Shown here one piece after another: positions 1 to 5,456 of a stretch of DNA of 6,218 bases. Below the pieces are notes generated by a model. It was not told where the DNA came from. It saw only the letters and a list, made by a program, of their open reading frames with translations, and made no database searches. The position numbers were made by a program, and so were the translations under genes. Every line of letters begins with the position of its first letter. Within the stretch, counting starts at the first letter, position 1. Source of the stretch: an uncultured Odoribacter sp. (GTDB lineage Bacteria; Bacteroidota; Bacteroidia; Bacteroidales; Marinifilaceae); contig CAJKZL010000202.1 in NCBI GenBank assembly GCA_905204385.1, positions 1 through 6,218 of the forward strand. Direction: 5' to 3'.

Positions 1-239
1 TGTCTTCCTCCGATTCCCTCTTTAAAAATTTTCACCTTCCCCGTAAGCAAACAATGAAGTCCTGAAGGGAATTCCCCTTCCTGATATATTAATTCCCCTT
101 TTTTGTAGGAAATACAAATCGTACTCTGCAAAATTTTTTCTTTTGCATGAATATCCAGTTCAGACAACAAAGAATGGGGACTATCGATGCAAATCTGACA
201 TAAGCTGTCATGAAGATCCTGATCGGTGATAATGGTCAT
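1..239 (-). CDS. Crp/Fnr-family transcriptional regulator, N-terminal part (cut by window edge)
   Basis: This is the first 79 residues of a gene that runs off the left edge on the minus strand. The ATG at 239-237 is the first start after an in-frame TAA, so the start is secure. Residues 45-79 read as the opening strands of a cyclic-nucleotide-binding (cNMP) beta-barrel: a KKGELIYQEGE stretch, then GLHCLLTGKVKIFKEG, the usual pattern in Bacteroidota Crp/Fnr proteins. The DNA-binding helix-turn-helix would lie outside the window and cannot be checked. There are four cysteines (C14, C17, C42, C63), with C14-x2-C17 near the N terminus, so redox or Fe-S sensing is possible but unproven. The gene lies 83 bases downstream of nadE on the same strand and has its own candidate promoter. 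The family call is firm; the ligand and regulon are unknown. Confidence 0.88.
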   Translation of the reverse strand, partial: MTIITDQDLHDSLCQICIDSPHSLLSELDIHAKEKILQSTICISYKKGELIYQEGEFPSGLHCLLTGKVKIFKEGIGGR

Positions 240-256
240 ATATAATAGACTGAAGG

Positions 257-287
257 TTAAAATACACCAGGTAAGAAACCAAACAAA
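257..287 (-). promoter_or_regulatory. Candidate promoter for the Crp/Fnr gene
   Basis: On the minus strand, TTTG (287-284) is followed after 19 bases by TATTTTAA (264-257). This fits the Bacteroidota housekeeping pattern TTTG-N19-TAnnTTTG except for the last two bases. The predicted transcription start falls only about 10 bases before the ATG at 239, which is short, so the assignment is tentative. Confidence 0.35.
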
Positions 288-316
288 AAGCTGATTTTTG
301 CATTGGCTTTTACCTG
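268..316 (-). repeat. Imperfect inverted repeat between nadE and the Crp/Fnr gene; possible weak terminator or operator
   Basis: The outer arms CAGGTAA (268-274) and TTACCTG (310-316) are perfect complements, with an inner CCAA/TTGG pairing (279-282 with 303-306). An alternative inner stem pairs AAAAGC (286-291) with GCTTTT (306-311) and is followed on the minus strand by TTTGTTTGG. It begins 7 bases after the nadE reading frame at the nearest arm, so it could act as a weak terminator for nadE. It also brackets the -33 box of the Crp/Fnr promoter, so it could be a binding site. The low GC content of the arms makes either role uncertain. Confidence 0.3.
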
Positions 317-322
317 ATAGAG

Positions 323-1891
323 TTAATAAGGATATTTTCTTCCGCTGCCGAATGCTTTGGTAGATACTTTAATAATGGGCGGGCATTGGGCCCGTTTATA
401 CTCATTGCGTTTTACCATATTCACGATTTTGTGTACGATTTCTTGCGGATAACCTTCTGCAATTATGTTTTCAGGGCTTTCGTTCACTTCAATATAGCGT
501 TTCAGGATAGCGTCCAATTGAGCATAATCCGGCAGAGAATCTTGGTCTTTCTGGCCCGGTCTCAGTTCGGCAGAGGGTGCTTTAGTAATGGTATGCTCGG
601 GAATAATTTCCCGTTCCCGGTTAATATTTCGGGCTAAACGAAAGATGTCGCTTTTATAAACATCGCCTATCACTCCCAACGATCCGCATAAATCTCCGTA
701 TAGAGTTCCATAGCCCACGGCGGCTTCGCTTTTGTTCGAGGTATTGAGAGGAATATAGCCGAATTTATTGGATAAAGCCATTACTAGCATTCCCCGGATG
801 CGGGCCTGTATATTTTCTTCCGCAACATTGAAGGGTGTCTCTTGGAAAATCGGTTGCAGTGCATTTAGATACTGTTCATAAATTGCTTTGATGGGAACGA
901 TGTCATAAGGCATTCCTATGTTCTCAGCCAATTTTTGAGCATCACTGACCGAATGGTCGGTGGAGAAAATAGATGGCATTAAAAGTCCCCTGACATTTTC
1001 CGGGCCCAAAGCTTCTGCCGCCAAGGCTGCTACAACTGCAGAATCTATGCCTCCGGAAAGTCCTAAAACGGCTTTTGAAAAATGATGCTTATGGAAATAA
1101 TCCCGGATCCCGAATACCAGTGCCCGGTGGAGAAGCTCGATTTTTTCCGGTTGCACATAAGATAAAGGAGGGGTTTGTCCCAGCCGCCGGGTATCTATTA
1201 TGATGAAATCCTCTTCAAATTCCTTTAAAGCATAAATTTGTTTCCCTTTCTCATTAAAACCCATAGAAAGGCCGTCGAATAGCACAGAGGTATAGCTGCC
1301 GCAATGATTGACATTCAGTATGTTTTTCCGGTATTTGCCAGCCAGGGCTGCCAATACTTCTCTTCGCTTCCGAGCACTTTCTGTCGTAAAGGGACTCATT
1401 CCGATATACAGCACCAGATCATCATTTTTTTCGATGAATTCAGCTTCATATTCATCAAAGATGATGCGGATATTCTGGTTCTTGTACTGGAGAGGAGTAT
1501 TATCTTCTCCAGCCACAAAATAACGGCTTTCGTTAAAAATGTCGTAATCGCTCAGGATATTCTTGTGTTCTCCGTCGACCACTTCGCCATGTTGTATGAA
1601 ATAAGCTGAATTATACATGATGCCATTCGTGATGTCCAGATTCGGACCCCCGATGACCGCTGCAATATGATCACATTCACAAGCTATCTTTTCAATAGCC
1701 AGACGACAGGCATCGATAAATTCTTCTCTTTCCAGGAAATCCTGAGGTAATGCTCCGCAAATAGCCAATTCCGGAAATACAATTAAATCTGCCTTAGCTT
1801 GCCGGGCTTTTCGGACGGCTGTAATGATTTTTTCACAGTTCCCCGGGATATCACCTGCTGTGTAATTTAATTGAGACAATGCTATCAGCAT
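323..1891 (-). CDS. nadE: NAD+ synthetase with N-terminal nitrilase-like domain (catalytic Cys replaced)
   Basis: The product (522 aa) adenylates and amidates deamido-NAD+ to NAD+ in the cytoplasm, the last step of NAD synthesis. Residues 1-235 are a carbon-nitrogen hydrolase (glutaminase) domain and residues about 245-522 are the synthetase domain. The synthetase part looks intact: ATP-binding P-loop SGGIDS at 279-284, TSNKSE at 384-389, YGTLYGDLCGS at 394-404, KAPSAELRPGQ at 437-447 and a C-terminal KRAQCPPIIKVSTKAFG. In the glutaminase part, Glu41 (FPELAICG) and Lys110 match the catalytic triad, but the cysteine expected in the CEDIW-type motif is Phe145 (IIFDEYE). Ammonia rather than glutamine may therefore be the nitrogen source; this is inference. 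The length fits the shorter two-domain forms. The ATG at 1891 begins the nitrilase fold directly (MLIALSQLNY) and has no Shine-Dalgarno sequence. It diverges from gldB, an arrangement known in other Bacteroidota. I found no convincing promoter. Confidence 0.95.
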   Translation of the reverse strand: MLIALSQLNYTAGDIPGNCEKIITAVRKARQAKADLIVFPELAICGALPQDFLEREEFIDACRLAIEKIACECDHIAAVIGGPNLDITNGIMYNSAYFIQHGEVVDGEHKNILSDYDIFNESRYFVAGEDNTPLQYKNQNIRIIFDEYEAEFIEKNDDLVLYIGMSPFTTESARKRREVLAALAGKYRKNILNVNHCGSYTSVLFDGLSMGFNEKGKQIYALKEFEEDFIIIDTRRLGQTPPLSYVQPEKIELLHRALVFGIRDYFHKHHFSKAVLGLSGGIDSAVVAALAAEALGPENVRGLLMPSIFSTDHSVSDAQKLAENIGMPYDIVPIKAIYEQYLNALQPIFQETPFNVAEENIQARIRGMLVMALSNKFGYIPLNTSNKSEAAVGYGTLYGDLCGSLGVIGDVYKSDIFRLARNINREREIIPEHTITKAPSAELRPGQKDQDSLPDYAQLDAILKRYIEVNESPENIIAEGYPQEIVHKIVNMVKRNEYKRAQCPPIIKVSTKAFGSGRKYPY

Positions 1892-1915
1892 AATTTTTTA
1901 AGTTAGAGTTGTTGA

Positions 1916-1947
1916 TTTTACCGGAATCTGGATGCCGGTTATCTTTG
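1916..1947 (+). promoter_or_regulatory. Possible distal promoter for gldB
   Basis: TATCTTTG at 1940-1947 is an exact match to the Bacteroidota -7 box. The -33 region is poor: TTTT at 1916-1919, 20 bases upstream, in place of TTTG. If used, it would start a gldB transcript near 1953, about 85 bases before the ATG. The same ten bases (TATCTTTGCT) recur at 2009-2018. Confidence 0.3.
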
Positions 1948-1984
1948 CTTGAGATAGGCCACACTTCAGCAAAGTATAAATAAA

Positions 1985-2016
1985 TTTGTCTTTGCCTTCG
2001 GCTTACACTATCTTTG
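1985..2016 (+). promoter_or_regulatory. Promoter of gldB (and probably the folate cyclo-ligase gene)
   Basis: TTTG (1985-1988) and TATCTTTG (2009-2016) are separated by 20 bases, a full match to the Bacteroidota sigma-ABfr consensus TTTG-N19-21-TAnnTTTG. Transcription should start around 2022-2024, giving a leader of under 20 A-rich bases before the gldB ATG at 2040. This promoter also argues against using the in-frame TTG at 1986 as the gldB start, because that codon lies inside the -33 box. Confidence 0.7.
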
Positions 2017-2039
2017 CTGTAAAAATAAATAAAATAACA

Positions 2040-3035
2040 ATGAGGTTTATCTTTACCTTCATATTTTTGAGCATAGTGGCGGCGGGGTGTAAAAATGGCA
2101 ATAGGCCGGATGTGCGTAAAAGGGTGGAGGAGATACACATCGAGCGATTGGATCGCGATTTGTTTGCTCTGGATACCCTCTATCCGGATGTGGAAGTATT
2201 ACGTAAAAAATATGGTCGATATCTGGATATTTACAGCTATGGCGTATTGAATTTAGGCTTGCCGGAAAGCGAACAATTCCCTGAATTACTGACCTTGTTT
2301 CTACGGGATCCGGTGATGAGAGAACTGGCGGATTTCGTAGCACAAGCCTATCCGGACTTGCACGAGCAGGAAAAATGGCTGAGCCTGGCTTGGGCTTATT
2401 ATGATTATTATTTCCCGGGACGAGAACGTCCCCGTATTTATGCACACATATCCGGTTTCAATCAGTCGGTGATTGTGGATAGTGCTGCGGTGGGGATAAG
2501 TCTGGATAATTATTTGGGGGAGCAATGCGTATTTTATAGTATGCTGGCAGTTCCTATTCCGTTTTATGCCCGTAAAAAAATGACCGGGGAGGATATACCC
2601 CGGGATGTGCTGACGGCCTGGTTAAGTACAGAATTTCCCTTTCGTCCGCAAGAACAGGACTTGATCAGCGGAATGATTTATCAGGGAAAATTGGCATATG
2701 TGCTTCAGCAGTTGTTTCCGGATAAGCCTTTGTGCTGGTCTTTAGGTTTCACACCTGAGCAGCAACAATGGTGCCGGGATAATGAACGTCAGATCTGGAG
2801 CTTTTTAATTGAAAACGAACTTTTGTTTTCTACGCAACAGAAAGTGTTGATGAAATATTTGAATGATGCCCCCTTTACTTCCGGGATGCCTACGGAATCT
2901 CCGGGGAGGGCGGTTGTTTGGACCGGATTGCAGATTGTAAAAAAATATGAGGAAAAGAAGGGAATTTCCCTGCCGGATTTAATGGAAGAACAAGATTATC
3001 GTCAAATCCTCAGATCCGCAGGATATAGGCCTTGA
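2040..3035 (+). CDS. gldB: GldB-family lipoprotein (gliding-motility-associated)
   Basis: The protein is 331 aa from the ATG at 2040. It opens with a basic residue and a hydrophobic run (residues 3-15) ending in a lipobox AAGC, with Cys17 as the lipidation site, so it is expected to be membrane-anchored in the envelope. Family features are the YYDYYFPG segment at 120-127, GISLDNYLG at 152-160, and a C-terminal ESPGRAVVWTG (286-296) leading to a closing SAGYRP. GldB is needed for gliding and type IX secretion-linked motility in Flavobacterium, but homologues are widespread in non-gliding Bacteroidales, where the role is not settled. The reading frame is open back to a TTG at 1986, but that would spoil the signal peptide and overlap the promoter. 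It is followed after 30 bases by the folate cyclo-ligase gene, probably in the same transcript. A gldC gene, often next to gldB in flavobacteria, is absent here. Confidence 0.88.
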   Translation: MRFIFTFIFLSIVAAGCKNGNRPDVRKRVEEIHIERLDRDLFALDTLYPDVEVLRKKYGRYLDIYSYGVLNLGLPESEQFPELLTLFLRDPVMRELADFVAQAYPDLHEQEKWLSLAWAYYDYYFPGRERPRIYAHISGFNQSVIVDSAAVGISLDNYLGEQCVFYSMLAVPIPFYARKKMTGEDIPRDVLTAWLSTEFPFRPQEQDLISGMIYQGKLAYVLQQLFPDKPLCWSLGFTPEQQQWCRDNERQIWSFLIENELLFSTQQKVLMKYLNDAPFTSGMPTESPGRAVVWTGLQIVKKYEEKKGISLPDLMEEQDYRQILRSAGYRP

Positions 3036-3065
3036 TCCGAATGAAATGTCAAAAAACGAACGATA

Positions 3066-3599
3066 ATGGATAAAAAAGAAATCAGGAAACAGATCAGAGA
3101 GCTGAAAAAACAATATACTTTACAGCAAAGAGTAGAAAAATCCAGAAAAGTATGGGAACAAGTCGAACAAGATCCGCATTTCCAAAAAGCTCGGGTCGTG
3201 TTAGCCTACTGGTCCATGGAGGATGAAGTGTTTACGCATGATTTTGTATGTAAATGGGCTCAACATAAGCAGTTTCTATTACCTTGTGTCCGGGGGAATG
3301 ATTTGGATATCCGTCGTTTTAACGGAAAAGAAAATTTGTGTCCGGGAGAAAGCTTTGCGATACCGGAACCTGTAGGCAGTTTATATACGGCACTGGAGAA
3401 TATTGAAGTTATATTGGTACCTGGCGTTGCCTTCGATCCTGCAGGATGTCGGCTGGGGCGTGGGAAAGGATATTATGATAAAATATTGAAGCAAACCCAG
3501 GCTTTTAAAATTGGAATATGCTTTGATTTTCAAGTTATGCAGCAAGTACCGACGGAAATACATGATGTGGCTGTAGACCGGGTAATTTGCAGCGATTGA
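3066..3599 (+). CDS. 5-formyltetrahydrofolate cyclo-ligase
   Basis: The product (177 aa) converts 5-formyl-THF to 5,10-methenyl-THF with ATP, removing an inhibitory side product of folate one-carbon metabolism in the cytoplasm (EC 6.3.3.2; E. coli YgfA family). The signature is clear: VPGVAFDPAG at 118-127 followed by RLGRGKGYYDKIL at 129-141, which forms the phosphate- and Mg-ATP-binding loop. The N-terminal basic helix begins MDKKEIRKQIR, and the Glu residues of the SMEDEVFTH segment (52, 54) lie where the family binds the folate. The C terminus carries PTEIHDVAVDRVI, the usual family ending. The length is normal. The ATG at 3066 suits the family start. It lies 30 bases after gldB with no promoter or terminator between them, so co-transcription is likely. 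Confidence 0.94.
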   Translation: MDKKEIRKQIRELKKQYTLQQRVEKSRKVWEQVEQDPHFQKARVVLAYWSMEDEVFTHDFVCKWAQHKQFLLPCVRGNDLDIRRFNGKENLCPGESFAIPEPVGSLYTALENIEVILVPGVAFDPAGCRLGRGKGYYDKILKQTQAFKIGICFDFQVMQQVPTEIHDVAVDRVICSD

Positions 3600-3657
3600 C
3601 ATAAAAATAACATGCCATAACAGATTCCCGTAATTTTGTCAGATGAAGAGTAAAGGC

Positions 3658-3693
3658 AAAAAAACGGCATGAACGAATTGCCCACGCCGTTTT
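3658..3693. terminator. Bidirectional rho-independent terminator between convergent genes
   Basis: AAAACGGC (3661-3668) and GCCGTTTT (3686-3693) form a perfect 8-bp stem with a 17-base loop. Read on the minus strand, the stem ends in a run of seven T (3664-3658), a good terminator for the ferredoxin gene, which stops at 3712. Read on the plus strand, it ends GCCGTTTT then ACTTTAA, a weaker terminator for the gldB/folate cyclo-ligase transcript. A second pair of arms, ATAACAG (3617-3623) and CTGTTAT (3703-3709), encloses the hairpin. Confidence 0.75.
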
Positions 3694-3711
3694 ACTTTAA
3701 TGCTGTTATAA

Positions 3712-3882
3712 TTAAGCCTGTTTGATAGCTTCTACCGGGCAAACACCGGCACAAGTACCACAATCGGTACATGCATTAGCATCGATTTCATAATGATCGG
3801 CACCCATTGAGATTGCTCCTACCGGGCATTCTCCTTCACATGTACCGCAAGAGATACACTCATCAGATATTACGTAAGCCAT
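3712..3882 (-). CDS. Small 2[4Fe-4S] ferredoxin
   Basis: A 56-residue bacterial-type (clostridial) ferredoxin, a soluble low-potential electron carrier in anaerobic metabolism. Two complete cluster motifs are visible: C9-x2-C12-x2-C15-x3-C19-Pro and C38-x2-C41-x2-C44-x3-C48-Pro. Each is followed by the typical VGAI/VEAI turn, and the two halves show the internal duplication of the family. In the usual pattern the first three cysteines of one motif and the last of the other bind each cluster. The start is the ATG at 3882-3880 (MAYVISDECISCG), the standard N terminus for the family. It is single-standing: convergent with the folate cyclo-ligase gene across a shared terminator and divergent from rplY. 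Its partner enzyme cannot be told from the window. Upstream, TAATTTCG (3920-3913) resembles a -7 box, but no TTTG lies at the right distance. Confidence 0.96.
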   Translation of the reverse strand: MAYVISDECISCGTCEGECPVGAISMGADHYEIDANACTDCGTCAGVCPVEAIKQA

Positions 3883-3943
3883 TTCTAGATAGTTTTATTG
3901 ATTAATAATGCGCGAAATTATAACCAATATTTGAAAGAAAAAA

Positions 3944-3960
3944 GTTTTTTATCAAAAAAC
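3944..3960. repeat. A/T hairpin upstream of the ferredoxin gene
   Basis: GTTTTTT (3944-3950) and AAAAAAC (3954-3960) are perfect complements around an ATC loop. On the minus strand the stem is followed by six T, so it has the outline of a very AT-rich terminator for any minus-strand transcript from 3961-4110. It could equally be an upstream A/T tract for the ferredoxin promoter. The stem has only one G-C pair, so it would be weak. Confidence 0.35.
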
Positions 3961-4125
3961 CAGTGGGAGGTGCCCTATCTGTAATGTTTCTATTTTATCC
4001 TTATGGGCCGGGAATATCCTAATGGTTGGGGCAGACGGGAATCGCCGGGCATATGGCGACGGAACGAAAAGGAGAAGCATATCAACTCATGGAAGAGTGA
4101 GGCATGATTTTTAGCTTTACTGTCA
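3961..4125. other. Unassigned intergenic segment, GC-richer than its flanks
   Basis: This is the central part of the 387-base gap between the ferredoxin gene and rplY. I recognise no gene or known RNA. Two very short frames exist and overlap each other: 4003-4107 plus (34 codons, rich in Arg, Gly and Trp) and 4080-3952 minus (42 codons). Neither has a promoter of the local type or a recognisable motif. A small hairpin is visible, TCGCC/GGCGA around the GGGCATAT loop near 4044-4061. The base composition differs sharply from the AT-rich sequence on each side, so it could be a decayed gene, a small RNA, or part of a regulatory region. Confidence 0.4.
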
Positions 4126-4130
4126 TTTGA

Positions 4131-4162
4131 TTTTTCGGTATAAAATATATTTTATATCTTTG
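4131..4162 (+). promoter_or_regulatory. Promoter of the rplY-pth-hslR operon
   Basis: TATCTTTG at 4155-4162 is an exact Bacteroidota -7 box, followed by C as at the two boxes upstream of gldB. The -33 region is less certain: TTTT at 4131-4134 sits 20 bases upstream, while a true TTTG at 4126-4129 is 25 bases away, which is long. A transcript would start around 4168-4170, leaving a leader of about 100 bases before rplY. Confidence 0.6.
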
Positions 4163-4168
4163 CGCTCT

Positions 4169-4269
4169 GATTTTACGGGGAATAATTGAAATCGTGTAAT
4201 GGGGAGACAGACTGGCTTATACCCCCGGAGTTGAAATCTGTTTCTGAGTAGCACAAAAAAAGATTTATT
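4169..4269 (+). promoter_or_regulatory. Long 5' leader of rplY, possibly structured
   Basis: About 100 untranslated bases lie between the predicted start of transcription and the rplY ATG, unlike the leader of under 20 bases at gldB. It contains CGGGG (4176-4180) and GGGG (4201-4204), either of which can pair with the single C run CCCCCG (4222-4227). It also holds a direct repeat TTGAAATC (4186-4193 and 4231-4238). An A-rich tract (4253-4261) sits just before the start codon, as is usual in this phylum. Autogenous control by L25 is plausible for a ribosomal-protein leader, but I match no named leader family. Confidence 0.35.
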
Positions 4270-4842
4270 ATGCAAATATTTGAATTACAGGGAGAATTGA
4301 GAACTGATCTGGGTAAAAAAGCGACTAATCTGCTGAGAGCTGAAGGGAAAGTACCTTGTGTTCTTAATGGTGGTAAAGAAAATGTACATTTTTCAGTGGT
4401 TGAAAAAGATTTGCAAAAATTGCTTTACACTCCGGTTGTATACATCGTAAAAGTAAATGTAGCAGGACAGAGCTACGAAGCTGATATGCGTGAAATCCAG
4501 TTCCATCCCGTAAGCGACCGTGTATTGCACATGGATATCTATCAGATCTCCGAAGATAAACCGGTGGTAATGGTAGTGCCTGTTAAATTACAGGGATTTG
4601 CTGAAGGTGTACAGGCTGGTGGTAAACTTTCTTTGGTAGTTAGAAAATTGAAAGTGAAAGCTATTCCTGCTAATCTGCCGGGAGAAATTGTATTGGATGT
4701 AACGAATCTGGGCTTAGGAAAATCTATTAAAGTGAAAGACCTGTCTTTTGAAAACTTTGAGATTGTAAATGCGAAAGAGGTTGTTGTTGCACAAATTAAA
4801 CTGACTCGTGCTGCCCGTGCTGCTGCTCAGGAAGGAAAATAA
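4270..4842 (+). CDS. rplY: 50S ribosomal protein L25 / general stress protein Ctc
   Basis: The product (190 aa) binds 5S rRNA in the large ribosomal subunit. Residues 1-90 are the L25 domain, with LLRAEGKVPCVLNGG at 21-35 and REIQFHPVSDRVLHMDI at 74-90, the segment that contacts 5S rRNA. Residues about 98-180 are the TL5/Ctc C-terminal beta domain, with PVKLQGFAEGVQAGG at 104-118. The tail from 180 is Ala/Arg-rich (TRAARAAAQEGK) and probably disordered. The length is that of the two-domain Ctc form rather than the short E. coli L25. It is the first gene of the operon and lies 10 bases before pth, so translation of the two may be coupled. The start follows an A-rich tract. Confidence 0.96.
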   Translation: MQIFELQGELRTDLGKKATNLLRAEGKVPCVLNGGKENVHFSVVEKDLQKLLYTPVVYIVKVNVAGQSYEADMREIQFHPVSDRVLHMDIYQISEDKPVVMVVPVKLQGFAEGVQAGGKLSLVVRKLKVKAIPANLPGEIVLDVTNLGLGKSIKVKDLSFENFEIVNAKEVVVAQIKLTRAARAAAQEGK

Positions 4843-4852
4843 CAGATAAATT

Positions 4853-5422
4853 ATGAAGTATCTTATTGTTGGGTTAGGAAATATCGGCCCGGAATATCAG
4901 GATACGCGACATAATATCGGATTTAATGTATTGGACGCTTTTGCTAAAGCGTCCAATGCTGTGTTTGAAGATATGCGTTATGGGGCTGTTTGCGAAATGA
5001 AATTGAAAGGTCGGACCCTGGTCTTGCTGAAACCCAATACATACATGAACCTGAGTGGTAAAGCTGTCAGTTATTGGATGCAAAAAGAAAAGATCGCTCT
5101 GGAAGATTTGTTGGTTATTGTCGACGACCTGGCCTTACCTTTCGGGAAGATGCGTTTAAGAGCACAAGGAAGTGACGGAGGACATAACGGCTTGAAAAAT
5201 ATCAATGCCTTATTAGGCACCTCTGCTTATGCCCGTTTGAGATTCGGTATCGGTAATGATTTCCTGAAAGGACAGCAGATCGATTATGTGCTGGGAACAT
5301 GGCAGGGCGAAGAAGCTGAGAAATTACCGGCTTTGTTGGAACGGGGTGGAGAAATTATTACTAGTTTTGTATTACAAGGTATTATAAGGACAATGAATAC
5401 TTTTAATACAGACAGAAAGTAA
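4853..5422 (+). CDS. pth: Peptidyl-tRNA hydrolase
   Basis: The product (189 aa) cleaves the ester bond of peptidyl-tRNAs that drop off or are released from ribosomes, recycling the tRNA; it is usually essential. The catalytic set of the Pth1 family is complete: Asn10 (GLGN), His20 (DTRHNIGF), Met65-Asn66 ([10 protein letters not shown]), Asp92 ([11 protein letters not shown]) and Asn112 in the [12 protein letters not shown] motif. The length agrees with the roughly 190 residues typical of the family, and the ATG at 4853 gives the canonical [10 protein letters not shown] start. It is 10 bases after rplY and 34 bases before hslR. The sequence coding residues 26-36 forms a strong inverted repeat (separate entry). 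The rplY-pth pair mirrors ctc-spoVC in Bacillus. Confidence 0.97.
   Translation: MKYLIVGLGNIGPEYQDTRHNIGFNVLDAFAKASNAVFEDMRYGAVCEMKLKGRTLVLLKPNTYMNLSGKAVSYWMQKEKIALEDLLVIVDDLALPFGKMRLRAQGSDGGHNGLKNINALLGTSAYARLRFGIGNDFLKGQQIDYVLGTWQGEEAEKLPALLERGGEIITSFVLQGIIRTMNTFNTDRK
4928..4959 (+). repeat. Perfect inverted repeat (hairpin) inside pth
   Basis: TTGGACGCTTT (4931-4941) and AAAGCGTCCAA (4946-4956) are exact complements separated by TGCT. The stem can be extended by A-T (4930/4957), a T-G wobble (4929/4958) and G-C (4928/4959), giving about 14 pairs. It lies 76-107 bases into the gene, over codons 26-36, and adds no residues relative to the family. No T run follows, so it is not a standard terminator. 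Confidence 0.85.
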
Positions 5423-5456
5423 AAAATTAAAGGGGAAAGGCTTAATTAGTGAAATC

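Noticed and set aside
67..76. GGGAATTCCC palindrome inside the Crp/Fnr coding sequence
   Set aside because: It is short, and its bases are accounted for by the codons of a conserved GEGEF-type segment. There is no sign of a functional site.
386..637. Open frame on the plus strand opposite nadE (likewise 1304-1609 and 1308-1523)
   Set aside because: It lies entirely antisense to a well-supported gene, with no protein motif or promoter. It is a shadow of nadE codon structure.
1986..2039. An 18-residue N-terminal extension of gldB from a TTG codon
   Set aside because: It would put polar residues ahead of the lipoprotein signal peptide and overlaps the -33 box of the best promoter in the window. 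The ATG at 2040 gives a normal signal peptide and lipobox.
1851..2525. Minus-strand open frames opposite gldB and its upstream region
   Set aside because: The predicted peptides are low in recognisable structure and antisense to gldB. One of them overlaps the nadE start.
2584..2603. CCGGGG and CCCCGG arms with an 8-base loop inside gldB
   Set aside because: The stem is only 6 bp and made of CCGGGG-type runs that are common in this genome's codons. No T run follows.
3631..3638. TAATTTTG, an exact match to the -7 box, just after the folate cyclo-ligase gene
   Set aside because: There is no TTTG 19-21 bases upstream, and any transcript would run straight into the terminator at 3661. It is likely chance in AT-rich DNA.
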